Shown here in pieces: positions 8,381-16,427 of a DNA stretch of 35,379 nucleotides. Positions within the stretch are counted from its first letter, which is position 1; each line of letters starts with the position of its first letter. Position numbers and translations under genes: made by a program. The notes under the pieces were generated by a model. It was not told where the DNA came from. It saw only the letters and a program-made list of their open reading frames with translations, and did not search any database. Source of the stretch: Rhodospirillaceae bacterium (lineage in GTDB: Bacteria > Pseudomonadota > Alphaproteobacteria > MPNO01 > UBA2964); NCBI GenBank assembly GCA_002712335.1, contig PATI01000013.1:1-35379 (forward strand), written 5' to 3'.

Positions 8381-9142
8381 ATGGGGCAGTTAGAGGGTAA
8401 GGTGGCTATAGTGACCGGTGGAGCCCTTGGAATAGGAGCAGCCTATTGCAAGCGGCTGGCGGAAGAAGGTGCCAAGGTTGTGGTTGCGGATATTGAGGAC
8501 GGTAACAGTGTGGTTGGAGTTATCGAACAAGCTGGAGGTAGGGCTCTATTTATAGAAACTGATGTAACCAGTGAGCCGGATAACATGAATATGGCCTCCA
8601 AGACATTTCAGACATTTGGACGGCTTGATATTCTAGTTGCTAATGCTGGGCTTTATACTCATCTTAAACGGCATCCCTCTGTAGAAGAAACGGTTCAAGA
8701 ATGGGATGATGTCTACAATGTAAATGTTAAGGGCGTATGGCTTGGCGCCAAGGCCTGTATTCCTGAGATGAAGAAAAATGGATACGGTAAAATTGTTAAT
8801 ATCGCTTCCACGGCAGCGTTTCAGGGAACGCCAGGTATAACGCGTTATGCCGCCTCTAAAGATGCTGTAGTTGGTATCACCCGGTCTATGGCAAGAGAGT
8901 ATGGCGACGATGGTGTACGTATTAACACGATTGCCCCCGGTCCTATTGAGACTGAAACAGGGAAACAATACGAGACAGAGGAGAGCGTAAATCGCAGACT
9001 GGTAAGCGGAAAAAAGCGCGCTTTGGGGCGTAATGGGCTGCCGTCTGATGTTGTTGGATTATGTGTCTTTTTGTCTTCGGAAAAAAGTGATTTTATGAGT
9101 GGACAGACTGTTGTTGTCGATGGTGGCGGTACCCTGTGGTAA
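8381..9142 (+). CDS. Short-chain dehydrogenase/reductase (SDR, classical, NAD-type), copy 1
   Basis: A 253-residue classical SDR. The dinucleotide loop is TGGALGIG (residues 12-19), followed by Asp37 at the end of strand 2, which favours NAD over NADP. NAG is at 88-90, and the catalytic residues are Ser143 (NIAST), Tyr156 and Lys160 (YAASK). The C-terminal SDFMSGQTVVVDGGG is typical. It would oxidise a secondary alcohol or reduce a ketone, probably of a hydroxylated pathway intermediate. GGGAG lies 7 bases before the ATG. It follows the UbiD gene after 110 bases and is 13 bases from a tandem copy that is frameshifted. Confidence 0.9.
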   Translation: MGQLEGKVAIVTGGALGIGAAYCKRLAEEGAKVVVADIEDGNSVVGVIEQAGGRALFIETDVTSEPDNMNMASKTFQTFGRLDILVANAGLYTHLKRHPSVEETVQEWDDVYNVNVKGVWLGAKACIPEMKKNGYGKIVNIASTAAFQGTPGITRYAASKDAVVGITRSMAREYGDDGVRINTIAPGPIETETGKQYETEESVNRRLVSGKKRALGRNGLPSDVVGLCVFLSSEKSDFMSGQTVVVDGGGTLW

Positions 9143-9155
9143 AAGGATGTAGCTG

Positions 9156-9916
9156 ATGGGAAGATTAAGTGGAAAGGTGGCTATTGTCACAGGTGGTGCC
9201 AGAAGTATTGGTGCGGCATTTGCTAAAGGTCTAGCTGCTGAGGGAGCGCGAATCGTTATAGCCGATCTTGAGCCTGCTGATGAGGTGCTCGGCATTATCG
9301 AGCAGGCGGGGGTGAGGCGGTTGCAATTAATACAGATGTTACAAAAGAGAATGATTGTCAGTCAGCGGCTGCAGAGGCCTTAGCTAAATTCGGGAAGCTA
9401 GATATCTTAGTTGCTAATGCAGGGCTATGGGTAAATCTTGAACGCCAATCAGCGACGGAAATAGATGTCGATATTTGGGAAAGAGTAATGTCCGTAAATG
9501 TTAAGGGCGTATGGTTATCGGCTAAGGCTTGCATACCGGAAATGGCTAAGAATGGGTATGGAAAAATAATTACTGTTGCTTCTACCCGAGCTATGAAGGG
9601 TGGCTCTGGTATGTTGCATTACGATGCTAGCAAAGGGGCGGTCATTGCTATGACCCGCTCTCTAGCACGGGAATATGGACCGTCAGGAATTTCCGCTAAC
9701 GTTATTGCGCCCGGGGCTACGGATACCGAAATCAGTCAGGCTTTAGCAGATGAAACTCAGAAAGAGCGACGAGTGGCAAGCGCGCAAGCTCGCGCGATTA
9801 AGCGTTCGGAAGAACCGGATGATTTAGTTGGAGCCTGCATACATTTGGCTTCGCCTGAAAGTGATTTTATGAGTGGGCAAACATTGGTTGTCGACGGGGG
9901 TGCCATCGTCTGGTGA
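9156..9916 (+). pseudogene. SDR dehydrogenase, copy 2, disrupted by a -1 frameshift in a G run
   Basis: The first frame (9156-9383) gives MGRLSGKVAIVTGGARSIG and carries on to about residue 51 (IIEQAG). The homology then continues in the +2-shifted frame from about 9311 (GEAVAINTDVTKEN) to the stop at 9916. The break lies in a run of five G at 9308-9312; a sixth G would restore one 253-residue ORF, the same length as the upstream copy. The downstream frame has no stop before 9916 and keeps Ser143 (TVAST), Tyr156 and Lys160 (YDASK). The intact rest of the gene suggests a very recent mutation, a phase-variable tract or a sequencing/assembly error. It is a tandem duplicate of the previous gene and shares a 21-base identical stretch with it. 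Confidence 0.85.
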
Positions 9917-9918
9917 CT

Positions 9919-10758
9919 TCAGGTGAGCTTTTCCCCACTTACCTTACTGCGGCGCAGGCGGCGATCGTGACCGAGTTTAAAATGCGTACGAGCATGCGTG
10001 ACAGATAAATTATCCCAAACGATAAAGTCTCCTGCTGTCCAATGATGTTCGTAGATAAATTGTTTCTTTTCGGCGTGGTCGAAAACCTGTTCTAGGATTA
10101 CCGAACTTTCGTCCAAAGACATTCCCTCGACCTGACAGGTCATCAGGCGGTTGACGAAGAGCGCTTCGCGACCGGTTGTTGGGTGTGTAATTATTGCTGG
10201 CTGCCATGCTTTCTCAAGTTGATCTAGGTTTTGCAGATTTGGTTTTTCAATTGTTGCATAATCATAAACATTGAGTGCTCTCTTTCCTTGAATTTCTTGT
10301 CTGAGAGAAGCGGGCATTGAATCCAAGGCATCATACATATTACACCACATGGTGTTCCCGCCGCTCCTCGGCACAGTTATGGCACAGAGCATGGTAAATT
10401 TATCTGGCTCGTCGGTGTAACAAGTATCATGGTGAAACCACATTTCACCATCGGGGATCACTCCAGTGGGTATACCATTCTCATCACGGACATTGCTAAC
10501 ATATGCTATGCCGGGGGTGTCATATGAACTTGCGGGAATAACATAATTTTCTGGTAATTTGCGTTTTCGTACAGGTCCAAGGGCCTTGGTAAATGATAGT
10601 TGTTGATCTGCATTAAAGGTTTGCCTTTGGAATATGACAACCTGGTATCTGTGGATACATTGTTTGATTTTCGCGATCAGAGCCTTATTAGGCGTATCCC
10701 TAAGGTCGACTCCATCAATAATTGCCCCAAGGGGTTCATCTAACGGCATGATTTGCAT
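9919..10758 (-). CDS. TauD/TfdA-family dioxygenase (paralogue 4)
   Basis: A 279-residue Fe(II)/2-oxoglutarate dioxygenase, convergent with the SDR copy 2 and separated from it by 2 bases. Iron ligands are His109 and Asp111 (EMWFHHDTCYTDEP) and His255 (LSVTHARTHF), with the 2-oxoglutarate Arg in DRRLRR. Motifs such as PDGEMWFH, RSGGNTMW and ALNVYDYA place it with paralogue 1 (3537-4418), not with the tandem pair at 4570-6290. The ATG at 10758 has AGGAG on the complementary strand, but that site is inside a small hairpin (10766-10781) that may limit translation. It is a single-gene transcription unit facing the main operon. The substrate is unknown. Confidence 0.9.
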   Translation of the reverse strand: MQIMPLDEPLGAIIDGVDLRDTPNKALIAKIKQCIHRYQVVIFQRQTFNADQQLSFTKALGPVRKRKLPENYVIPASSYDTPGIAYVSNVRDENGIPTGVIPDGEMWFHHDTCYTDEPDKFTMLCAITVPRSGGNTMWCNMYDALDSMPASLRQEIQGKRALNVYDYATIEKPNLQNLDQLEKAWQPAIITHPTTGREALFVNRLMTCQVEGMSLDESSVILEQVFDHAEKKQFIYEHHWTAGDFIVWDNLSVTHARTHFKLGHDRRLRRSKVSGEKLT

Positions 10759-10765
10759 TTAATTT

Positions 10766-10781
10766 TCTCCTACTCAGGAGA
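10766..10781 (-). promoter_or_regulatory. Hairpin overlapping the Shine-Dalgarno of dioxygenase paralogue 4
   Basis: The arms TCTCCT and AGGAGA are perfect 6-base complements around a 4-base loop. On the leftward mRNA the 3' arm AGGAGA is the ribosome-binding site itself, ending about 7 bases before the ATG. The stem is short (three G-C pairs), so any effect would be modest. Confidence 0.35.
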
Positions 10782-10881
10782 TAATATAACAAACAAATCA
10801 ATACTTTTCTCTAGAAGAGTTGAAACACAGAGAAGTAGAGGTCAAACTAATAAAAATTAATTGAAACACATGGAGACGGAA

Positions 10882-11640
10882 ATGGGAAGAGTGGACGGGC
10901 GTGTCGCAATTGTTACGGGTGCGGCACAAGGACTTGGTGCAACCTATGCTCGGGCTCTTGCTGCAGAGGGTGCTAAGGTTGTCATTGCTGATCGAGATAA
11001 AGGGGAAGCAGTTGTAAATGAAATTAGGTCCTCGGGTGGAGAAGCAATTGATATTCCTACCGATGTTTCACAAGAAGCAGCATCTCTTGAAATGGTATCT
11101 AAAACGGTTGAAGCCTTTGGGCGGCTGGACATTCTGATTAACAACGCAGCAATTTTCACCGCCGTTGAGAGGAAGGCTTTTGATGAAATTCCAATAGCAG
11201 AGTGGGATCTGATGCATTCCGTGAATGTCAAGGGTACGTGGTTATGTTGCCGGGCAGCTGTGCCTGAGATGCGAAAACACAAATATGGTAAAATTATAAA
11301 TATTTCTACAAGTCGAATTTTTCAGGGGGTTCCCTATTTTCTGCATTATGACTCAACCAAAGGGGCAGTGTTAGCCATCACGAGGTCCCTTTGTAAAGAA
11401 TTGGGTGATGACGGTATTAGGGTTAATTGCATTGCACCGGGTTCGACTATGAGTGAAAACGTAATAAAAAGAACAAATTGGAAGGGCAGCGGAGCGGCGG
11501 TTCAGCTGCAAAATCGTATGATTAAGAGGGAAGAAATGCCAGACGATTTGGTTGGAGCTGTGATTTTCCTATCTTCCGCAGAAAGTGATTTTGTAACGGG
11601 CCAAACTATGCTGATTGACGGCGGCGTAAGCACGCATTAA
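10882..11640 (+). CDS. Short-chain dehydrogenase/reductase (SDR), copy 3
   Basis: A 252-residue classical SDR with TGAAQGLG at residues 12-19, Asp37 (NAD preference), NNA at 87-89, Tyr156 and Lys160 (HYDSTKG) and a C-terminal SDFVTGQTMLIDGG. The position equivalent to the catalytic Ser is Thr143 in NISTSRIF, flanked by Ser142 and Ser144. A Thr may still work, or a neighbouring Ser may substitute. The ATG at 10882 was chosen because GGAG (10872-10875) lies 6 bases upstream and the start then matches the other two SDRs; TTG 10861 and ATG 10870 are alternatives. It begins a rightward unit with UbiD copy 2, divergent from dioxygenase paralogue 4. Confidence 0.88.
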   Translation: MGRVDGRVAIVTGAAQGLGATYARALAAEGAKVVIADRDKGEAVVNEIRSSGGEAIDIPTDVSQEAASLEMVSKTVEAFGRLDILINNAAIFTAVERKAFDEIPIAEWDLMHSVNVKGTWLCCRAAVPEMRKHKYGKIINISTSRIFQGVPYFLHYDSTKGAVLAITRSLCKELGDDGIRVNCIAPGSTMSENVIKRTNWKGSGAAVQLQNRMIKREEMPDDLVGAVIFLSSAESDFVTGQTMLIDGGVSTH

Positions 11641-11643
11641 TTG

Positions 11644-11655
11644 CGTTTGCAAACG
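11644..11655. promoter_or_regulatory. Perfect 12-base palindrome, candidate operator
   Basis: CGTTTGCAAACG reads the same on both strands and lies 4 bases after the SDR copy 3 stop and about 75-90 bases before UbiD copy 2. Its size suits a dimeric helix-turn-helix repressor. No regulator gene is in the window to pair with it, and no clear promoter was found beside it. Confidence 0.3.
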
Positions 11656-11728
11656 GGATCAAATCTAACTCTAACAGACTGGGTTGGCCTGTGAGCGGCA
11701 TTGAGTTATAGCTTCGCAGAATAAATTT

Positions 11729-13411
11729 ATGAAGAGGAAAGTAAAAGTGGCGACCAAAAAAAAAGATATTGTTAAACGTTCACCCAATCGGAGCTATCCA
11801 GATTTACACGACCATTTAAAGGCGCTTGATGCTGCTGGTCTCCTCGTGACTATTGACCGCGAAATCAATAAGGATACAGAGATGCATCCGCTTGTTCGTT
11901 GGCAGTTCCGGGGAGGGATAGAAGAAAAGGATCGCAAAGCCTTCCTGTTCACTAATGTTGTTGATTCCAAAGGAAATAAATTTGATATGCCGGTTGCAGT
12001 CGGAGTTCTTGCGGCTAACCGAGCAATATATGCCATGGGCATGGGGTGTGCAGTAGAAGAGGTTCAGGATCGCTGGGCCCATGCTATAGCCAATCCTATT
12101 AGCCCCTTAGAAATTTCGAGCGATGAGGCACCCTGTCATGAAATTATAATTGACGGTACAGAATTAGATAAACCAGGCAACGCTTTGGATGCTATTCCAG
12201 TTCCGATTTCAACCCCAGGATGGGATGTTGGCCCAGTCGCGACCCTAACTCAATATGTAACCAAGGATCCCGACACTGGCCTGACCAACATGGGCAATTA
12301 TCGAGCACAGGTTAAGGCTCCCCGTCGTATGGGGATGAACCCTTCTCTGGAACTCCGTCCTGGTATTTATATTCATTGGGAAAAAATGAAAGCGCGTGGA
12401 GAGAAATTACCAGCTGCGGTAGTTTTAGGAGCCCCCTCATGTGTTACCTTTACTGCTGCCCAGAAACTTCCTGAAAATATGGAAGAAATTACAGTGGCTG
12501 GAGGTCTGGTGGGTTCGCCTATAAACATAGTAAAAGCGCGAACTGTGGATTTAATGGTTCCCGCTGAAGCAGAAATTGTAGTCGAGGGCTATATCGATAC
12601 CGAAATGTTAGAGCCGGAGGCTCCTTTTGGAGAAAGCCATGGTCATGTGAATCTACAAGAATTTAATGCCTTTATGGATGTCACCTGTATAACCCGCCGG
12701 TCTGATGCAACTATGACATCAATTATTTCTCAGGTAACGCCGTCCGAAAGTTCATGTATTAAGCAAGTGGCGTATGAAACAATTTTTATGAACCACCTCC
12801 GGGATGCCATTGGAGTTAAGGGTGTCAAGCGCGTAGCGTTACATGAGCCCCTGACTAATATTCGAAAGCTTGTAGTTCTTGTATGTGAACGTGATATGCC
12901 GACCACCGAGATTTGGCGTGCATTATACGGCGCCGCTACTTTGTTGCGTGCAGGAGGTAAATTCGTCATTGCAGTCAATGATGACATTGATCCAAGTAAT
13001 GCAGATGCCCTGTTTTGGGCGATGGCTTATCGTTGTAATCCAATTCTAGATATGCAGGTTTTACCCCACCGGGATCAGGGCCATGGACCGAGGTCGAAGC
13101 GAAACAATGGTGAGGATGGTTCAGTATTATATGATGCCACACTTAAAGAGGATTTCCCCCCAATTTCCTTGCCGAAACGTGAGTTTATGGAAAACGCTGC
13201 GAATATTTGGGATGAAATAGGTTTGCCAAAGTTGAAACCTCAAGAGCCTTGGTATGGTTACTCACTGGGTGAGTGGGATGATGACTTTGATGAGGCCGCA
13301 AAAATGGCAACAGAAAGTGATTATTGGGCATACGGAGAACGGATCGCTCAGCGTCGACGGTCTGATGTTGAAATGAATACAGAAGTCCGGGATGTCGATG
13401 AAAGTAAATAG
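11729..13411 (+). CDS. UbiD-family prenylated-FMN decarboxylase (copy 2)
   Basis: A 560-residue UbiD-family protein, longer than copy 1 because of a C-terminal extension of about 60 acidic residues. Arg192 lies in DPDTGLTNMGNYRAQV and the catalytic pair is Glu297 and Glu302 in EPEAPFGESHGH, so all three catalytic positions (Arg-Glu-Glu) are kept. The metal-site region differs from copy 1: LRPGIYIHWEKM replaces the GKHGRIHHEKH segment, as in classical UbiD. Different substrates are therefore likely for the two copies. GTG 11747 is a possible start with a better site (GAGGA 8 bases upstream) than the ATG at 11729, and the Lys/Arg-rich N-terminus would then be 6 residues shorter. It follows SDR copy 3 at 88 bases, which suggests sequential oxidation and decarboxylation. 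Confidence 0.87.
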   Translation: MKRKVKVATKKKDIVKRSPNRSYPDLHDHLKALDAAGLLVTIDREINKDTEMHPLVRWQFRGGIEEKDRKAFLFTNVVDSKGNKFDMPVAVGVLAANRAIYAMGMGCAVEEVQDRWAHAIANPISPLEISSDEAPCHEIIIDGTELDKPGNALDAIPVPISTPGWDVGPVATLTQYVTKDPDTGLTNMGNYRAQVKAPRRMGMNPSLELRPGIYIHWEKMKARGEKLPAAVVLGAPSCVTFTAAQKLPENMEEITVAGGLVGSPINIVKARTVDLMVPAEAEIVVEGYIDTEMLEPEAPFGESHGHVNLQEFNAFMDVTCITRRSDATMTSIISQVTPSESSCIKQVAYETIFMNHLRDAIGVKGVKRVALHEPLTNIRKLVVLVCERDMPTTEIWRALYGAATLLRAGGKFVIAVNDDIDPSNADALFWAMAYRCNPILDMQVLPHRDQGHGPRSKRNNGEDGSVLYDATLKEDFPPISLPKREFMENAANIWDEIGLPKLKPQEPWYGYSLGEWDDDFDEAAKMATESDYWAYGERIAQRRRSDVEMNTEVRDVDESK

Positions 13412-13429
13412 GTATAATAAAGATGGAAT

Positions 13430-14224
13430 TTAAATTAAGAAATTTTTCATATATAGAGAAAATTCATTAATTACTTCCTTAGTATTTTTTGTTTTTAAAT
13501 GCTCACAAAATATCTCTAATTCTATTTTCTGATTGTAATTACTCGTTAAAATTTCGGGTATGAAGTTCTGAAAATCTATGATTCCATCTTTTATTGTCCG
13601 TCTCTCTAGGTTTTTATTTTTATCTAGGCCGATATTACAAATTTGTATCAACCCTATGTGCTGCGCGTTATCATTTATGATGTCTAAAAGTCCTTTGTCC
13701 CACCAAGAGTGATAAAAGTCTAATATCAATTTTGCATTTTTGTATGGCCTGATAATTTCCAGGGCATGGCTTATTGTATTTATGCAGCCCTTGCTAAATA
13801 TATCTTTTGGGTTAATTGGTTCCAATCCAACCGTAACACCATAGCGTTCAGCATTGTCTGCTAGTTCTCCAATTTTTTTTGACACGCATTCATGTGTCTC
13901 TGATAGAGATTGTGTTTGTAAATTTAATCCACCAGTTATTACACATAAAATATCAGCGTTTAGCATTGCGGAAAATTCGATAAGCTCCTGATCCGTGTAT
14001 CGGTTTGGACGTTTAGAGCTATGGGTAAAGTAACCGGCACTATTAAGGGAGGAGACAGAAAGACCATAATCACTAATGCAAGACTTTAGGTTGTCAATAC
14101 CCATCTCCTCAATCGCTGAACATGTTACACCAATCGAAGGTATGCCTGCGTCAGAAACTATTTGAATAAAATCACTGAATGCAATTTCTTCCGAACAGAT
14201 ATAATGGTTTATTGAAAGTTTCAC
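13430..14224 (-). CDS. Sugar phosphate isomerase/epimerase-like TIM-barrel protein
   Basis: A 264-residue protein of the AP-endonuclease-2/xylose-isomerase-like TIM-barrel family. Probable divalent metal ligands are Glu135 (VGLEPINP), Asp169 and His172 (LILDFYHSW) and a Glu near 237 (IELEIF). The family includes hydroxypyruvate isomerase, 2-keto-sugar epimerases and inosose dehydratase; the exact reaction is not recognisable. The start overlaps the stop of the EamA transporter by 4 bases (ATGA), so it is translationally coupled and is the last gene of the long leftward block. The gene is conspicuously AT-rich, with Ile, Asn and Lys codons ending in A or T, unlike the ThDP genes to the right. 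Confidence 0.75.
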   Translation of the reverse strand: MKLSINHYICSEEIAFSDFIQIVSDAGIPSIGVTCSAIEEMGIDNLKSCISDYGLSVSSLNSAGYFTHSSKRPNRYTDQELIEFSAMLNADILCVITGGLNLQTQSLSETHECVSKKIGELADNAERYGVTVGLEPINPKDIFSKGCINTISHALEIIRPYKNAKLILDFYHSWWDKGLLDIINDNAQHIGLIQICNIGLDKNKNLERRTIKDGIIDFQNFIPEILTSNYNQKIELEIFCEHLKTKNTKEVINEFSLYMKNFLI

Positions 14225-15135
14225 TTTGCTGACTTATCCCCAACAATATTAGATCCAAAGTGGAAAATGATCGAAAAACCAAGCATCGCGATTAGCAGTC
14301 CAAATATACCAATCACTCCAAATTTTTCATTAAATATTAAATAACCCATGAACGCTGTTGCCGGAGGCATCAGGTAAAATAGACTGGTTACTCGGATAGC
14401 TTCTCCCTTTCTAAGAAGCCAATAAAATATAGAATATGCTGCTGCGGAGAGTATTATTACCTGCCAACTCAATGCAAAGATGATGTCAGCATTCCATTCT
14501 ATCGCATTTTTTTCAAAACTTAATGCAAATAATCCGCAGATGAGAGCAGATGCAAAAAGTTGAATGGAATTCATACTTCTTATGTCGCTAATTGCACAAA
14601 ACCGTTTCTGATATATTGTCCCAGCTGTAATGGAGATAAGAGAAATAAAAGCGCAGAATAGGGCGATAATGGATGTTCCTTCTAATGCAGCTTTCTCCCA
14701 CATTACAAATGTCACGCCTAAAAATCCTAGCCAAAGTCCGGTCCATTGACGTTTGGTTACAGAATCTCCAAGTAACGGGCCTACGCATACCGCCGTCAAG
14801 ATAGGCTGAATTCCTGTTATTACGGCAAGGGCTCCTGCATTAAGGCCTAACTTGATGGAAAAAAAAACACCACTCAAATATCCTGCATGCATTAATAATC
14901 CTGCGATAATTATGTGCAGGTTTTGGTTTAGGCTAGAGGGCCAAGTCGCTCGCATTATCAATGCAATGAAAGCGAGTAAAAGGGCGGATAGAAGAAATCG
15001 GATCGACAAAAAGGTTAGAGGTTCAATATAAGGTAAACCAAGTTTAGAGGTTATATGCCCCGTACTCCATAAAAAAACAAAAAGTAAAGAAACCAAAATT
15101 ATTATTAATCTCTTAGGAGTAATGTAATAATTCAT
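14221..15135 (-). CDS. EamA/DMT-family transporter (10-helix type)
   Basis: A 304-residue integral membrane protein with about ten hydrophobic segments in two repeats. The first begins with LIIILVSLLFVFLWSTGHIT and SKLGLPYIEPLTFLSIRFLL; the second contains TGLWLGFLGVTFVMWE and ends in FGVIGIFGLLIAMLGFSII. This is the drug/metabolite transporter layout of inner-membrane exporters of amino acids and small metabolites. It lies 8 bases after the TRAP large permease and overlaps the TIM-barrel gene. It probably exports a by-product of the substrate brought in by the TRAP system, or acts as a second importer. Its substrate cannot be predicted. Confidence 0.85.
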   Translation of the reverse strand: MNYYITPKRLIIILVSLLFVFLWSTGHITSKLGLPYIEPLTFLSIRFLLSALLLAFIALIMRATWPSSLNQNLHIIIAGLLMHAGYLSGVFFSIKLGLNAGALAVITGIQPILTAVCVGPLLGDSVTKRQWTGLWLGFLGVTFVMWEKAALEGTSIIALFCAFISLISITAGTIYQKRFCAISDIRSMNSIQLFASALICGLFALSFEKNAIEWNADIIFALSWQVIILSAAAYSIFYWLLRKGEAIRVTSLFYLMPPATAFMGYLIFNEKFGVIGIFGLLIAMLGFSIIFHFGSNIVGDKSAK

Positions 15136-15143
15136 CTGAGAAA

Positions 15144-16421
15144 TTATTTAATGATTGCCAGGCTTAGGTCGGGGATAAATGTAATAAGAGCTAGCATCAG
15201 AAATGCTAAAATTAGAAATGGTGCGGTACCGCGGAAAACCTCAGAAACGGAAACTTTACCAATAGCGCTTAGTGTAAATAAATTTAATCCAATAGGCGGC
15301 GTTACCGCTGCAATTTCCATATTAATTATAATAATGATGGCAAAGTGGATTGGGTCTATTCCGAGCATTTTTATAAGTGGTAAAAAAATAGGTAAGGTTA
15401 TTAATAGTGCGGATATAACTTCCAGAAACATACCCAAAAAAAGTAATAAAATATTTACGGATATTAAGAAAAGAATAACACTGAGTTTGTGTTCGGATAG
15501 CCAATTTACCAGTGTTTGTGGTATTCCACTATCTGTCATGGCGTATCCAAATACGGCAGCACCTGCGAGTACAAGTAGAATTGCAGCAGATGTGACACAA
15601 CCACGCGTTACTACATTTAGGAAATTTTTAAAGCCGTGTCGTCTATATTCCGGTGCTGTAATTACGAGTGCATAGACAACCGCTATGGCGCTTGCTTCGG
15701 TAGGGGTTAATATACCGCCGTATATACTTCCTAAAATAATAACCGGCAACAAAAGGATGTCGACTGCGGAGAAAAGAGCCTTGACCTGTTTTACACGCGG
15801 AGTTCTTTCCTTGAGTGTTTCAGGCCATTGCCTTGTTCGCCAGATTACATATGCACATAATAAAAGACCAAATAGTAAGCCCGGAATAATACCGGCTTGA
15901 AATAGCTTGCCGATTGATTCATTTGAAACAAGGCCATAAATAATTAATGGGATTGAGGGTGGAATGAGGATACCCAAGCCTCCGGACATGGCAATCAAAC
16001 CAAGGCTAAAACGTCTGGGGTAACCGCGTTCAATCAGTTCAGGGAGAACAACCACCCCTATGGCCGCGGCAGTTGCAATACTTGAACCACACATGGCAGA
16101 GAAAATTATCGTTGAAATCACTGCTACGACTGCTAGCCCGCCAGGAAGGTGGCCAATCAAACTGTCAATACTTGCAACTAAACGTTTAATGGCACCGCCA
16201 TGGCTTAAAATTTCGGCAGCTATGATGAAGAATGGAATTGCTAGTACGGGTGTTTTGTCCAAGGAACTAAACATAATTCCGGCGGCTACGGGGAGAGCTG
16301 AAATTGTTAGGTAGATATAAGCTGTACCTGCTGCAGCTAAACTTAATCCGATTGGTACACCTATAATCGATAGTATTGCCAAAACACCGGTTAGCAAAAG
16401 AGTGGCAGAACCTACATCCAT
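15144..16421 (-). CDS. dctM: TRAP transporter large permease (DctM)
   Basis: A 425-residue polytopic protein typical of DctM in length (about 425) and motifs: PFFIIAAEILSHGGAIKRL, SAMCGSSIATAAAIGVVVLP and GLGILIPPSIPLIIYGLVS, then the PTEASAIAVVYALVI and MEIAAVTPPIGLNLFTLSAI segments. It forms the Na+-driven translocation channel of a tripartite TRAP importer in the inner membrane with the DctQ gene 6 bases upstream. The neighbouring binding protein and degradative genes suggest uptake of an organic acid, which is what most TRAP systems carry. Confidence 0.93.
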   Translation of the reverse strand: MDVGSATLLLTGVLAILSIIGVPIGLSLAAAGTAYIYLTISALPVAAGIMFSSLDKTPVLAIPFFIIAAEILSHGGAIKRLVASIDSLIGHLPGGLAVVAVISTIIFSAMCGSSIATAAAIGVVVLPELIERGYPRRFSLGLIAMSGGLGILIPPSIPLIIYGLVSNESIGKLFQAGIIPGLLFGLLLCAYVIWRTRQWPETLKERTPRVKQVKALFSAVDILLLPVIILGSIYGGILTPTEASAIAVVYALVITAPEYRRHGFKNFLNVVTRGCVTSAAILLVLAGAAVFGYAMTDSGIPQTLVNWLSEHKLSVILFLISVNILLLFLGMFLEVISALLITLPIFLPLIKMLGIDPIHFAIIIIINMEIAAVTPPIGLNLFTLSAIGKVSVSEVFRGTAPFLILAFLMLALITFIPDLSLAIIK

Positions 16422-16427
16422 TAGGGT

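Noticed and set aside
15151..15675. A 174-codon open frame antisense to the TRAP large permease
   Set aside because: Its Ile/Ser/Thr-rich translation mirrors the hydrophobic DctM codons and shows no domain.
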